Assembly (NCBI GenBank): GCA_013397865.1
Contig: VZTI01004092.1
Location: forward strand, 1,157,852-1,221,851
DNA from: Struthidea cinerea
Taxonomy: Eukaryota; Chordata; Aves; Passeriformes; Corcoracidae
Reading direction: 5' to 3'
Length of the DNA: 64,000 nucleotides
Shown here: positions 12,401 through 27,400 of the stretch, piece after piece
Position numbering within the stretch: the first letter of the stretch is position 1
How the letters are laid out: every line of letters begins with the position of its first letter
Notes under the pieces: generated by a model
What the model saw: the letters and a program-made list of their open reading frames with translations, nothing else
Database searches by the model: none
Told to the model about the DNA's origin: nothing
Made by a program: the position numbers and the translations under genes

Positions 12401-15400
12401 GGTTACTGTGATTCAGAAGTAACAGAAAAATACTGGAAACAATTTTCGAGGGCAAACCCCTGCATTCAGTATGTGTAAGCACCAATAAGGTCAAGACAAT
12501 AACGCAAACCAGCATGAATGGGTTGATAAATTGGGTCAACTAAATCAAATGCCAAACACAAAACTGTGAACCTGGAAAAAAGGAAATCCCCCCTCCACGA
12601 CATGGGGATCTGGTTGCTTAATAAGCATCTGGAGAGCACGATGGAAGAATTACACACAGGCTCCCACTGCAGTGCTGTGCTGATGCAGGCTAAGGCCAGC
12701 CCCAGGTGGAGAAGGCAGACAGTTGTTTGTAGGACCTGGATGAAGAGTTTATCCCTTGAACAGCAATGGCAAGGTACCATTCTCCATTTTAAAAGGAAGC
12801 CGAGAAGTTAGAAATGGTACAGAAAAGAGTGTCTAAAGCGTTTCAAACCCCAGAGGAAATGCCCTTATCAAATCATCTAAGTAATTCAACCTTTTAATCT
12901 TATCAACATAGACAGGTTTGACTTTATGGCAGTGTAGAAGATGCTTCCCATGAGAACTTACTAAAGGGTACAGGCTTTTTAATCTAGCAGAGGAAGCCAT
13001 TATGACAGGAAGGTGAGGTCAGACAAATTGAAAGCGGAATTTAGACACCAATTTTTCACGAAGAATTAGAAACCACAATGGAGAGAGCTTGGGGCTGGAT
13101 GTCTTTCTTCAATGATGCTTTTGCCAAAACCAGGGTATTTGGCTCATCTATGTGAGTTGTAAAGGTCTGCAATAAAATGCAGACTAGACAAGGTAATGAT
13201 CTCTTCCAGCATGAAATTTTAGGGTCTGTGAAACTCTGTTTGAAAATGGAAGGGATAAAACAAGGAGAAGCGTCGTATTTAAGGGGTATTTTGAGGAAAT
13301 AGCGTCCAGAGGAAATGACAGACTATCATTCTGACAGATAAATTATCAGCCATCCACCCTGCCAGAGGTCTGCTGCCTTCCCTAATGGCTGGATGTTCTT
13401 TCAGAGGCCCTTTAAAACCCCACAGAGTTCCACTGCATCCTGTCCCCTCTGCCGGCAGAGGAGAGCGAGCCCACGCCGACTCACTCACCGTCTCGTTCTT
13501 CTTGCTGAAGACGGGCATGGCCACTGTCGTCATGAGCAGCAGGCTCTGAGCCTGCGATGCAAAGAGCTGCCACAGAACAACAGGAGGGGTGTTAGCCAGT
13601 GCAGGACCCCAGGGAGCCCCAGTGAAAGGCGCTGCAATTCCCAAGGACCCCAGATGTTGACGCCAACTGGGCACCTCCTTGCCTCCCACACTTCTCGAAA
13701 AACAGATGGCAGTGCTTTTAAATACTCAGGGTCCAAGAGGATTGTGGGATGGACGCTTGCTCGTGTGGGGTGATGAGGATGGGATGAGAGCCAGTGAAAT
13801 GCGTTGAAGAGTTGTTTCAATGAAGAGGCAGGAACCTGTAGAAGCGGTGGCACTATTTGTACCCACCACTCTTTAAAGAGCGTACACACGAGCACTTAGG
13901 CAATGAGTGCAAAAACCACCAACACAAGGAGCACAGCACAGAGAGAAGCGACACAAATATGAGCAAAATCACAAACAAGGCATCATCTACACTGCAAACA
14001 GATGAACACCACAAATGAAAAACACCACAGACAAATATTTAAGTGACACAAATACACACAAAGCCTACTTATATATAGTTGTCACTCAGCCATCTAAGCT
14101 TAGGAAAAAGAGACAAAACCATGATCCAACAGACGCACCACAGAGAGCTATCTCTATGCGGGATACGGGACATGCACGTATAATGGGATAACAGATGCTC
14201 CCAATTCAACAGAAGACAGATGCTCCAAAAGCACACATGAGAGGAGGTAAAACAGGCAAGCCGTATGCAAAGGAGCCTCCCAAACATGCCTAGCTATCAA
14301 AAGATTCTAATCCTTTGCTGCCAGTAGCACCCCTCATTCCATCTCTCATTTGGTCGAGTAAGGACGGCAAGGAAGGACCTCCTGTCCCTATTACAGAGCA
14401 TGCTGGTAGCCATAAAGGAGCCAGCCAGTAATCTATAGGGTCACTTGATGGAGATTTGAACTTGGTATCTTGAGCTACGACTCTGGATGATTTTTTGTGG
14501 AAACTTCCATTCACAGCAACACTCACACTAACACGCAGCAAGCGAACTTCTCCTGCGCTTATTGGACGTACGGAACACGAGATCAGGTGAATTAAACTAC
14601 TGCACAACACAGCCCTACCTACTCTGAACCAACAGCACAGCACAGCTCTCCAGTACATCCAGCACTTCCTCTCCTCTTCTTGCCAGTGTGAGAGGACTCG
14701 GAGTGCTGCAGCCCCCTCCCCCTCCAGATGTACAGGCCAGCTGTGGCTGTGGAGGCCGGCACTCACACACCGACTGGCACAAGGGAAACAGCATGCTCAC
14801 AAAACACAGGGTGCAGTTACCTCCTCAGACTGTGGCAGCTGGTGAGAGACATGGATGAACACATAAATGAATACATGAATGGAGGAATGAATCAAAGACA
14901 GGAGAGCTTGGGACAGAGGAAGAGAGTGGCCAGACAAGACAAGAGGCAAGAAAAGAGATGCAGAAAAAAACATGCAGCAAACAAATGCCTGTGGCTGCCT
15001 TGGTAAGCATGACCCTATACACCAGTGCCAGGGGTGGCAAGTCTGCTGATAAAATAAACTTCCTGGGCAGTTAGTAGCATTTCTGGAGGTTTTGTTTAAT
15101 ACCCTCAAGTACCATGTCCCAGCCCTCACTTGGCACAGTTCAGGCAGCAGAAGATATCCCCACATCACCCTCACAGAGCCAAATGCCTTCCCACAGGGCA
15201 GGCCTGAGAGAGGAGGGGGCATTGGGAGTGCTGACTGTCTGGTCCTTTGCAATGTGTCCTTTGCCCACAGGGCTGGGCTCAGGACCACTGTGGTGAGTCA
15301 GGTCGTGCTAGTTTAAGGAAGGCAAGAGTGAGCCTGCTGCCCCAGCTGAAATCTGTATCTTTGAGTAGCAAGCAATTTGCAGTCAGCGACTGGGCTGGAG

Positions 15401-18400
15401 GAAATCGGTCTCTGTGACCCTACCCCGAGGCACGAATAATCTATTCTGTGAATAATCCTTTGGAAGGTAACCTGCTTGCACAGAAGAGCTACTTAAGTGA
15501 TGTTGTGCCTGTGTGATTAGTCCTGGGCATGTGGGTCACTGCAGATTCAGATCTGAGTCTGCATACACATCTTAGCTCCAGGAGCGAGCAGAAACGAAAT
15601 ACTGTCCATGTCAGCAGAGCCAGAGACCAGTAATTTCTATCAATCAACTAACTCCTGCCTTGTTTTGCCTAAATTTCAGGACTTTATTTAGGTTTTGACT
15701 TGTGCTCGAGGCCCTTACCGCGCTGTCCATGTAGGCTTCGGTCCAGATGATGTCGTGGTCGTGGTTGATGACCATGGGCCGGCTGAGCACGTGCAGGTAC
15801 TCCATGACATTCTCCTGGACATCTGCCAGCGTGGAGATCTGAGTGTAGTAGCCTTTGTGGAGAAACAGAGGTGTGAGTCACTCCGCTGACACTAAATGAG
15901 TGCAAAGCTAGAAAACTGGATGTCAGAGGCTGTATCTGCCCAGGTGGGTAATCTGCTCTTTGTAAAATGGGCCTTGACCTGCCTTGTATCCACAAGCTTC
16001 TGTGGAAATCTGGAGTTTCACAGCAGTGGCTCTGCTCTTCTAAAAATGCTGAAGCAATGTGCAAGACGAGATATAACCAGATTTGTGCAAAGCAGATGCA
16101 AAACGTTGCTTTGGGTCTCAGGAAAACCTTCCACTAATCAGGCTGCCTTTAGTCCAGAAGGCCAAACACATGCAAGCAGTGTTTCACCAGGCTACCCCCT
16201 TGCCCTGCCCTATTTTATACTAAGACCAAACTCCCACCTCCTCTTCCAGATTTTTTCCAGCACTCTTCCATCTGCCTAGCTTTACATCCAGGGATGGCAA
16301 CTACTTCCATCTGCACATTGGAAGCAGAATAAAAAGTGCGAGTTACCTATTTCCAAAGCTTTGTCCCTGCAGCTGCACCCATAACGGTCTAAAACTACAA
16401 CAAGGAGTACAGGGGGAGAGTGTTTTCAAGTGACCAAAAGGTCCTTAAAACCAGCTGCTGGTTAGAAGTGCTAACACAGAGTAATGGCATGAGGATCCCC
16501 GTGTCCTGCTTCTCACCACAGGCATTGGTTGTACTTGGTACAGAACACACCAGATAGATGGAAAACTTTCCTACCACTAGGAAAACACTGTCATGTGGAA
16601 GGGCTCGTGTTCTGATAAGCTTTGTGATGCGGCAACACATTTAGTGTGCTCGAAAACAAGGACCACAAGAGTTATACAATGCGCTGAAACAGAAGAACCA
16701 AAATCAGGGGGCCTTCTGCACAGCTCAGATCCGGTAAGTGAGAACCCAAGCACAAAGAGCATATTTCTGTTCTCTGGTTATTCAGAAGAACCCATTCCGA
16801 CGTTTCACAGTGAACCAACAGTACCATGAATTCTCTGTCACTGATCTCCTGGCTGAATATGCAATCTGAAACCCAGGGGTTTGTTTCATTTAACAAAACC
16901 TAAAAACATGAAGTGTAATTCATAGTGCTAATTAGATGAATGCTTGAGCCTTAAGCATCCCCAGCTCACAGACATTCTGCAGGCCAGCAACTCTCCTGTC
17001 AACTGTTTTCAGCAGCAAATGTTCCCATGTACTTCATGGTCTGCTGGAACCACTGCTCAGGCTGGAAAACAGTTTGTACCCGACACCCAGCTTCAGTTTT
17101 CCCTTCCTTTCCCTGTTTAAACAGGACACTGATGTAACAAGCATCACTGTCTCCAGAGGCCAGGTCATGCCCAAACATGGATGGCTTTTTTTTCCCCCCC
17201 CTCCCTATCTTCCTTTACTCTTGCAGACTCTGACAGTTCTAACTTGACTTTTTAACTGGCCCCAAATGCACAGAGGTGACTCACCTACTGTGGATGGATT
17301 TTCTCATTCACGTAATTTCATGCTAGTTAGAGAGAACAGTGGGTTTGGGGTGGGATTAACAAGCTATTTTGGTACCTCAGTGAAAACCACTTACACACAC
17401 AGAATTTGGCCAGGATACAGGGGTTAACCTGCAGACCCTGTGAAAATTGCTGCTTTAAAGATTTTACAGCAATGTTTGTTCTATATCTCAGCCAAAAGAT
17501 GTCAGGCTCTCTGACAGAGCTTTAGACAGATTGTCAAAAGCCAGCAACTGGGACACAGTAAGCACAGGGACTTAGGTGGACTACAGCCAGCCAGCATGAA
17601 TCTCGGTCATAGTGTCCCTTGGCACGGTGACAGGAAAATGCGGTGGCTCAGCACGGAGGACTTGTGTTAGTTGGACACAGGCACACTTCACGTGGGCCAG
17701 CAGGGTCTGCTTTTTCCTTAGGTTGTCTTCCAAGCAAGGGCTCGTGGGCCCCAGCAGTAGTGGGTAAGCCTCAGAGGGGTGCAGGACTGGCTGCAGCCCA
17801 CGTGGGACGTGTGAGATGGGGTTTGGGAACCGCTCCCCCACGGCACCTTTGTTGTTGCAGGCGATCCATTTCACGTTCGGGGCAAAAGTGACCTCCCGTC
17901 CGATGAGGTACGTGAACACCCGGACCTGGGAACAAGGATGCAAGGGCAGGAGAATTAGGCTGTAATGTGTTACCAAACCCAAATGGCTGAAGTTTGGCCT
18001 CCCCTTGCCCACTGGTGTGAATGTGGTGAGAGCAGTAGCTCTGCCTTCACAGAGACAGGAGCCTCTCGTGCCATTTGTTTCCTGTTTTGTGGCCTGGAAC
18101 CTAATTTCCCATTACAATAAGGCCAGAAAGCCAAGCAGCACCTGGGATCATCTGAATAACAAAGCAAAAGTGCAAATTCTGTTTGATTTTATGATAGCAG
18201 CTCTGCCAGGCAGGCAGCAACCACATGCAGAGAGGTTTATAGCTCCCAGGAATCCTTTACCCAGGGGAACAGCTGCCCACATGAATCATTTAAAGAGCTT
18301 TACCATTTCTCTTGAGTTTGACCACCAACAAAAGAGCCAAGCCTTAAATAAACTGTTTCAACAGCCCCCTGCTCTGGTCTCTCAGTAGGCTGCTTCTCTC

Positions 18401-21400
18401 CCTTTTTACATTGCTGCTAGCTGGGATGAGGTAAACAAATCAGGAAGGTTTAGGATGAGCAGTGGTCTGCTCCACTGGCACAGTCAGCTCTGCTAGTGCA
18501 AGCCTGTAATCACAGACATCAGAGTAAACAGGGCTGGAAGGCACCTAGAGAAGGTGTTTGGATCATTCCCCTGGCCCCCGTAAGAACTGGTAATAGCCAA
18601 ACCTTCCCCGAACAGGACCAGTTATAAACGGTCCTGCATGGGATTAAAACTCTCTGCAAAAGTTGGTTTTTAATTTTGAAACACTCAACTCGGTCTTTAT
18701 AATCTCACCAGGAGAACATTTTGATTGCCCACACCTTTAGGAAACAAAGTGCATGAGAAAGAAAAGCTCCCCTGACCTAGAGATCTGCACTTGTAATCCT
18801 CTCACCTCGGGAAGCGCCGCAGTAGGATCCTGCCTGGCTGCTTCGTTTGCATTTGCAGTCAGGAGCCCGTGGGGATTCAGGTACTGGAATATGTGAACGC
18901 TCAGCTCTGCCTGATACCCTGGCTCAGGCTCTTCCACTCCCACCACAGCGGGACAGCACCTTTCCCCTCCCTTTCTATTTATCACTTCCCAGACAAACCT
19001 TCCGATCGGGCCAGTTGTATTTTTCAAACACAGCTTCGTAATCCTCCACGGCTCCGTCGGTGATCAGCATGATGGCTTGGTTACACAGACCTCCTTGGCC
19101 AGCATCTCTGAACTGCAGACAGGGAGGGAGAGCACTGCTTATCCCAGCACAGGCTGTTTCTGAGTAACTGCACTCTCTTTATTCACGGTGGGCCAGGTCC
19201 TGACTTCCACTCGCAAACCTCACGCTGCTCAGAAAGAGGATTGTGTTTTGCATGCTGCATATAAATTTTTTATTTATACAGCCCTGCCTGGCACATGCAG
19301 ACACAGGAGGCTTTGCAGAAGTAAAATAATGAGGAGAAAATAAGTGTTGTGGAGGAAGGGTGTGATTCCCTGCTGCTTCACATCTTGCACAGTCGCATTA
19401 GTTTATGCAAAACAACTACAGAATGACCATAAACATGGCAATTCTGATTTGACAGCAATAACTGTCACTTCTTATGGCAGAAAATGTGAGAGGAGTGGGA
19501 AATCAGACTCGTTATTTCAGGGTGAATCCATCAATCTGCCAAAGAACAGCAAAGAAAGGCAGGAGCACATGAAAAAAGAAGTCTGCTGCCATCAGAGCTG
19601 GGAAAGGTTATGGATGTGCCAGAGAGAAAGGCCGTACACTGACGTGACAGAGGACCTGTTACCCTATGCAAAAGTGGTATTTAAGGCAGAGCAGAAGCAC
19701 ACCAGGACTCTGGTACAAACGCTGACGTGCTCCCCAGGGCACCTGCAGAGCTGTTGGGCAGACGTGCTCCTACGAGCAAGCCAGACCCTGCCTGTCCAGC
19801 CAGGGAGGAGCAGCCTTGGAACGCTGCCTGTGCCCCGCTCCCGCAGAGCCGTGTGCCTCCCACGCCCTCAGGTACCCGCTCCAGGGAGCTGAGGGCCTTG
19901 TGCAGCACCAACACAGCGTTAAAGCCAGCAGCAGGGGCAGCTGAGGACATCCCAGGGACAGAACCGAGCGGCCACTTCGCTGCAGCTCCCAGCTCGGTGG
20001 CACTCTGAGCTTCTTGTCCTGCCTCTCACTGCTTCTATGCCCTGAGCAAGGGAAAGCCTGATCAACAGAGGAGGGTGCAGACACTGATGCAGAGCGGAAA
20101 CATTATGGGAAGAAGGAGACATGGCAGCTCTCCTGATAACAAAGATTAATGAGAGGCAATAGCACAAGATGAAGAGTATACAGGAGACCAGCTGAAGGGT
20201 GACTGAGGTTACACCAAGCAGCAGCAATTTTAAACTGGAGAGAACAGTTATATCTTATAAATGAGAAAAGGTATCCGAGTGGCAAGATTAATTGCATAAA
20301 ATGAAATCCCTGCACGGGGGAACAAGAGCCCAGACCATGAACTGGGAGTTTTTAGATGTTTTAGGGTTCAATTCACAACTCCTTTCGGGTTTGCTAACGC
20401 TATGTTATGACAGACAAGTGCCTTTACCAACGTGGCTGGTCCTGTGGTTGCACTGCAGATTAACATCACAACCATGGGTACCTCGAAGCCAGTTCTAAGC
20501 CCAGAATTACCCCAGTGATTTCACCACTCCTACAATTACATCTGTGATTGTCCCTTATTAGGAAATTACCAGGTTCAGTGCTAATATCACCATAATGTCA
20601 CCTTCTGCCACCATCTATGGTATCAGTCCTGCCTCCTTCAGCTCCACACTGCACCTGTAACTACACGGCAGGAAGCATGGACTCAACAGCTTCTGAATGA
20701 CCACAGGGACAAACGCCTCTCTGGCTGTGCCATGGCTTGTATCACCGGCCAGGACCAGGACAGATGACCACGAGTGAGAAGGGTGCTGGAATAGGGTCAG
20801 TTCTGAGGAGTTGCTCTCAGGTGAAACATCCGTGGGAAATACCGAGTCAGGATGAGGTGTTTGGAGGTGCTCCTCCCCTCTCGTGCCCCCACGTTCAGAG
20901 GGGAGACAGACAGCAAAGGCTGAGGGTGTACAACAGGAACCAGGAGCAAACCAAAGGAGAAAAGCAGGTGAGAGCCACGTGGGATTCTGCTACAGACCAG
21001 CAGGTAGGAAAACACCAGAGCCTCAAGTGAGCCGTTTCTAGGACAGGGATCAACTGGGTGCAGATTAGCAGAGAAAACAGACAGCGTGAGTGTCCACCAG
21101 GGAGGCACAGGGTGCAGGAGATGCTGTCAGAAGGAGGCTCAGATCACAGATATATGAACCTTGTTACGAAAGCAGCTTACTCCAAACTGTTGCAATCTAC
21201 AACGTGTTTGTTTAAATTATTATTAAATTAACACTTAATTAAGGTCACCCACCATTTCATCAAACTACTTAAGATCTCTTCATGAAGCTTACTTCAGAAC
21301 TCACAATACTGAGATACTGAGAAATTAGATGTTGTATCAGAACCAGCAATCTCCTAATTACAGGAGTAGATGATATTTTCAACAGGGAAAATGAGATAAT

Positions 21401-24400
21401 CAGTGTCATAGAAATGGAGATTAAAAAGACAGATTTAGAAAACAAACAAACAAGAGGTAATCCCTGGTTTTTAGGTCCTTTGTGACCAGCTGCAGCTGTA
21501 GCAAATGATCTGACAGCACTCACATCAAGCTCTGAGCATAATTCCCTGCCCTGACTGCAGTCTCAGGAATGTGAATGAAGGGGAGGTGAGGAATAGCATG
21601 TCCACAGAAGAGATGTCTGAAGGAATGCAGGCTAGAGCTGGGTCCGTGCAGGAGGCACAGGGCTGTGTGCTCTCCTAGATAACTTCAGTCACGTTGCCAG
21701 GACTAACAGGCATGATCTGATTAATTCAGGGTCACAAGCTCTTGTACTCCCTTGTTTGCTCATTGCCTCTTACTCTGCAGTTATAGGCTGGCACAGAGTT
21801 CCTAGGGAAGCAATAGGAACCATCAGCATCGCTCAGAGATGTGCAGGCACGCGTGCTGATTACGTGCACATCTGACCAGGGCACTGAGCAGCCCCTCTCC
21901 ATCTCCTCCTGCCCCATTATTATGCAGACCTGCCTCCGGAATGGCCTCCAGAACTACTGAAAATTCAAGCTCGGTGGAAAGCGTCTCATGGGGAGAAAAT
22001 CAGCAGTAGACAAGAAAACAAAGCCAGTGAAGAAGAAACAAGAAAGGGCATTAAGCAAAATAGCAGGAACTGGTAAACAAGAAATTCTCAGCTTTGCATA
22101 TCCTGAAAAATATGCTGTAGAATCCAGGTCCATAAAAACGTGACTGGAGTCAAGAAACAATTTATAAGTGTTCAGAGAAGAAGCAAGAAAGGGAGTAAAA
22201 ATACTATGATGTCAGATGATAAAAACCACAGGGAAATGGTCAGGCAGAGATGCTTTAGAGCCTCCACACTTCATCATCAAAAGGACAATATTGTAGTGCC
22301 TGAGTACCCACTGAAGGGATAAGAAACAAAGAAAAGAATGAATGAATGAGAGGCAGGGTCACAACGTGGTAGGGTTAAAGAAAAAACTAATTGAAAGCGT
22401 TTGAATAATCTGTGCTCAGCACGAAGGCAAAGAATTGTAGAAGGTGTAGCTGAACTACTTGCCTCAGGGGCTGAGACCTGACTGGGACTATACAGGATCC
22501 CAAAGGATGAAGAGGGAATCAACAGAAAACACAGAAAACAGATGGATAAGTTGCCCTTAAACATCTAGCATGCTACAAGAAAAATCAGGAACACATGCAT
22601 CTTGTGAGTGTGTAAATGAAGTGCTTCCCCACACAAGTGGGACATAAGAGGCCACAAACCTTTGTTTACCTAAATCAGCACACAGGTTCATTCTTTTTAT
22701 GGCACCAGTTTGCTCGAATTAGTCAGAATTTTATGACTCACTGAAATCCAGTCTCTTACCAGTTTCATCATCCTTTTTTCACCTATAGTTATTCTGGAAT
22801 GGCCCACTCAATTAACCTCAACATTTATGTGATTTCTGAGATCGGCAGAGAGTCCAGGCACAATGAAACCTTGGTGATAAGAGGAAACATCATTCCAAGG
22901 TGGCCTTGGAAAGCAGAACCTGGCTTTTCTTTTCCCCCACAGCGTGGGAAAAACAACAGCTTTCAAAGTACTTGTTCTGAGTGCATCCTGAGAAAGGAGG
23001 ACACAAGCACATGGGAAAGGAGAGGCTCAAAAGCACAAGAGGAGGGTGGATACTGCCTGGGGAGGGATGCTGCAGAGACACATCAGCTGGATAGGAATTA
23101 ACAATGTGACAGTGCCTGAAAAAAAACATAGCTGTTGTCTTACGTCGTGTTAAGAGGACTACGGTGTGTAAAACAGGCAAGGCAATTATTCTGCTCTGCT
23201 TAGCACTTGATAGCTCTCAGCTGCAGCACTCACACGCTGTTGGGAGGATGGTGTTTCAGGGGAGGCAGCCTGGAAGCAGAGCAGCGGCCAGAACAAAGGG
23301 GTCTAAATGCTGCAGGAAAAAGGGGAGAGAACAAGACGGGCCAAGCTTGTTGAAACAAGGAAGAGAAGACAGCAGTGAGATAGATTAAAACTTAATAAAT
23401 AAGAAAAGACCTCAAAAGACAGCACTTGACACCTGAGAATTTTGAAGCACTTCATAAACGTGTGCTTAAGAGCATGGTTTCCCTGGGATGCATATTTTAT
23501 TGAAACCACTTGGTTTGTGGCTAAATTGAAATAGAGAGTACAAGTGGTTTATTGAGCATGACAGAGAGGGACAGAGGGGGCTCTGGCTAACTGTTCTCCT
23601 GAAACTGGTCTGCAAATTGTGTCATGGATTAAAATATGCCCTGTCTCCCCCAGAGGCTAATGGAGGAAAACCAAGACAGGGAGGGATTTGTGCTCTTCTC
23701 CAACCCCTCTTTGCTACTCATACCTCACTGAGTAGGTCTCTGCTGGGCTATTAATTCTGTGAGCACTTGGACTGAGGAAAATTACCAGGGAAATTTTGCA
23801 GCCACTTCCATTACAGATATTATTACTGGTTGTCTGTTGTAATCAGCAAAGCCTGTTTCATCAGTGTGATGTCGCAATTTTCATTCTCTTGCGTGTGCTC
23901 CCGTGAACAAAAACAGGAGAGTCTGCAAGGAACAGCTGAGAATGGGAATGTTGTCTGATGAGAAGGGGGTGGTCAATTCCACCGAAGTTCCCCTTCCCCC
24001 TGCCTGCACGACTGCAGCAGCACAGATTTGTTTCAGGGCACGCTGAGAAAAACCCTTTTCCTTTGCTATTACCGATACAGGTCTAAGAACTTTGAGGAGA
24101 AGATTTCAGAGAGCCCTTAAACCACATGAGCACTTGGCAGGTGGCACCCTTTTGCCTTCAGCTGTGGTGCTTGCAGAGCCTGAGGTGCTCCAGCTGCCGA
24201 TATGAAGGCACTCTGTAGATAAGCCTTATCAGGGAATCCACAGTCTGGGGAAGGCTGCAGCAGGACAACAGGGATGTGTCCACACTTCCACGCCTATGCA
24301 TGTGCAGCCTCTGGAGCTGCCACGTGTGCACAGAGACAACGTCTGTCTCTTCTGAATGCCACCAGAAATCCTGGCATGAAGATGCAAAGTGACTTGCAAG

Positions 24401-27400
24401 AGGTGCTGCAGGTGTCCTGCTGCACGTGCAGCTGTCCCACAGCTGGCTGGCACCACGGCTCCCAGCTGATGGCTTCGGTGGCCTTGGACCGAGGTCCCGC
24501 TGCACTGAAGGGCACACAGTCGCAGCCCGCGCTGCAGCCGATGGCACGCTGCAGGAAAGCTGGAATCCGGGCAAGGAAAGCTGCCTGGAGGAGATATGGA
24601 GCCCTGTTTCACACATTTCTTTGCTAAAGATCCTGTTTGTGAACCACTGTTCCAGGGTGTAAGCCATTTCCAAGGCACAGGAAAGCACACCACCTTTCTT
24701 CATCTGCAGGCGCTCAAGTGCCTGAGCCAGATGCCTCCTCCCCAGATCCAAGGTGAGAGCAAAAGGCACGAGGGAGGCAAGCAGTACTTCACCTTGTGAG
24801 TGAGTAACAGCAGAAGGTTTTATCACCACTGGGTGCTGCACTGTCCAAGAGCAATCTCAGAGCTGTTTTGAGCTCATTAAGCAAGAGAGAATCAACAAGA
24901 ATCAAGATGAGCGATGACTACTAAAACTGTTGACTGCATTTTTTAATGCTAAATAGAGAGAAAAAAATGAATTCTTTACCCACCGAGGAGTTTCTTCTCT
25001 ATTACTGCAGTGGAGTCACGTTAGTCCACTGGGGTACACGGACAACACTCTCTCCCTGCAGGTATTTTTGGTTCAGAGGACATATTTTTGTCTCAGCTTT
25101 TAAGGACCCTTCCAACCCAAGCCTTTCTATGATTCTATGATCCACTGGCATCTTTAGGCCAACCCCATTATGGACAGTGCCATGGGGGCATGGGGGTATT
25201 CAGCTGGTTCTTGGTCCTTTTTCTTGTTACCATTCCTTAAGAAGCAGAATTAAATTGTATGTTTATCTCTGGGCTACTGAATTTCCCATTCACACGAGGC
25301 AATGAATCATTTATGGTTCTTATCAGAGGGCATGATCAGAGTGATTAATTCTCCTGTGCCTGTGATTTCTTCCCCAAGCGCTGATACTCAGCAAAGTGAC
25401 ATTGAAATAAACCTGAAGAACAATCTTTCATGTCTTCATCATCGTCTACTGCTCACTAATAACATTACTGACAGCCAGAACTGTGGACGTCAGCTGACCA
25501 GTTATATTTTATTGCCACCATCTGTAAAGGCTCCTGGGCAATGCCCAGCTCTGGGGCTCACTAAGAACACTCCGGAGGCCCCAGCCTTACTGGTTCCTGA
25601 TCCTCCCTGGGCAGGGACTGAGGGCTGTGGACATCATGCACAAACCACCAACGCTTCCCCTAAGATGGGTGAGCCCTGCACACTGCTTGTCACAAATTTG
25701 GGATCCGTGAGATTAGCTCATGCCCGCTCCCCACGGCAGCCCCATGAGGGATGTGCTGTCGCTGGCTGTAGGGCCGGGCAGGGACGCCCATGCCCCACAC
25801 AAGCACCAGCACCAACTCTTACCTCTCTCAGGATTTTGAAGGACTCTGTCAAAGCCTTGCTCACAGTCCCCACTCCTTTCGCCTGCAGCTCCTCCACCAG
25901 CTGCTTGAAGTGCTGGCAAGAAGAGAGGAAAAAAGCAGGAATGAGTTGCAGTCAGGGTGTTCCCGTTGACTAGGGGAAGAAGGGGTAGCCTGGAAAAGGC
26001 TGTGCCCATGCAGCTACAGCAGGGCTGCATTTCTCAGTCTCTGGACCAACAATCCATGTAAGATCATGGAAGGGGCAAAACTACTGGAAATCTGACCATC
26101 CCTTACCTGCTCCTCCATGAAAAAAAAACATCCTGTGCACCCAAAAGCAACAGGATGGGGCAAAAGGAAAAAATCTGAATGCTTGTCTATTACTTAAGAG
26201 GCTTTGATCTGCTTAAATTAAACCCTCTCTGCAAGATAGTGTCTAGAAGGTTTGGGAATATTTCGGGAAACACTGCAGAAGACTTCACCCTCTGGAGTCA
26301 TACTCTGTGACCCAGGGCTAAGCTGGGAAGGAAATCTGGTTGTTGAAGGCATGGAAGGATGTATTAATACAAACTAAAAAAACTGAAAGAGGAAGGAAAA
26401 GAAAACCAGAAGGAGAAGCTAGAAATACCAGTCAGCCCAGAGGGTGGTGGAGCAGCTGGACACAGGCCAGCCACCTCAGGGCTGCTGAACCCTACTGCAT
26501 CAGAGCACCAAAACCCCTCCTCAGGGGGGACACAGGGAAGCCTTTGCTGCTGCTCACCCCACCAGCTGACCCCGTGTTGCAGCAGCCTGCTGTAAGCCAA
26601 GGTGAGCCACGGAGCCAGCACACGCCACTGAACTGCTGCTGAAATGCATTCTGAAAATGCAAACCCCGTTCCTCGCCCCCGGAGCTTCATCTCACAGCAT
26701 CTTAACCCCGTGCTCTGCTGGCATGTAGAGAGCTACCCGAGTTCCACTGAGAGGGGCCCGTACTCACCTCTCTGTTATCTCTGTCTGCTTGGACCAGGAT
26801 GCCCTTAAAACAGGGCTCAATAAAATGAACATAATCATTGTACTGCAAAGAGAAAGCAAAAAGAAACGGGTTGTCATGGGAGAAAATTCACAAAATGGGT
26901 TCGTGTCCTAGGTGGATGTTCAGAAAACAGTATGGAGAATTATACCATTTGATACCTATTTCCCTTAAAATTGTTTATAGTGATCACAGCAAATTAGGAA
27001 TTTGATGAATGTTCTGTTTGTTTGAATAACACATTAATTCTGGTGTTTTGCCGAGTTCTACCTGCGCACACCCACACATACAAAGTTACTTTTTTTTTTT
27101 CCCACTCACACCATGAAGTTTTTATCCACACTCTATGGACTTGTATCCCTGGCCTTGCTTCTAGCACTTTTTGCACGTAGTTTTGACTTCTGGAGACTGT
27201 GAGTCCCCAGCCACCAGCTGAACCTTGCAACCTGAAGTTTGAAGCCTCTGGTGCACGGCTGAACAATAACAAACCAGGTCAGCACACATCCACTGAACTG
27301 GGATAATTAGGGGAGTGGATGATCCTAGGCTGTTACATGTGAGGCAAGGCTTGGTAATGCCCCTGTGAACCTTTTCCTGCAAGGTTCAGAAGAGTGCAGT

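Noticed and set aside
24158..24841. 227-codon minus ORF in intron 10
   Set aside because: I considered a retrocopied or ITPRIP-like gene, but no motif fits. GC-rich composition opens several frames there.
25302..25973. 223-codon plus ORF overlapping exon 10
   Set aside because: Antisense shadow of a real CACNA2D4 exon and its flanks.
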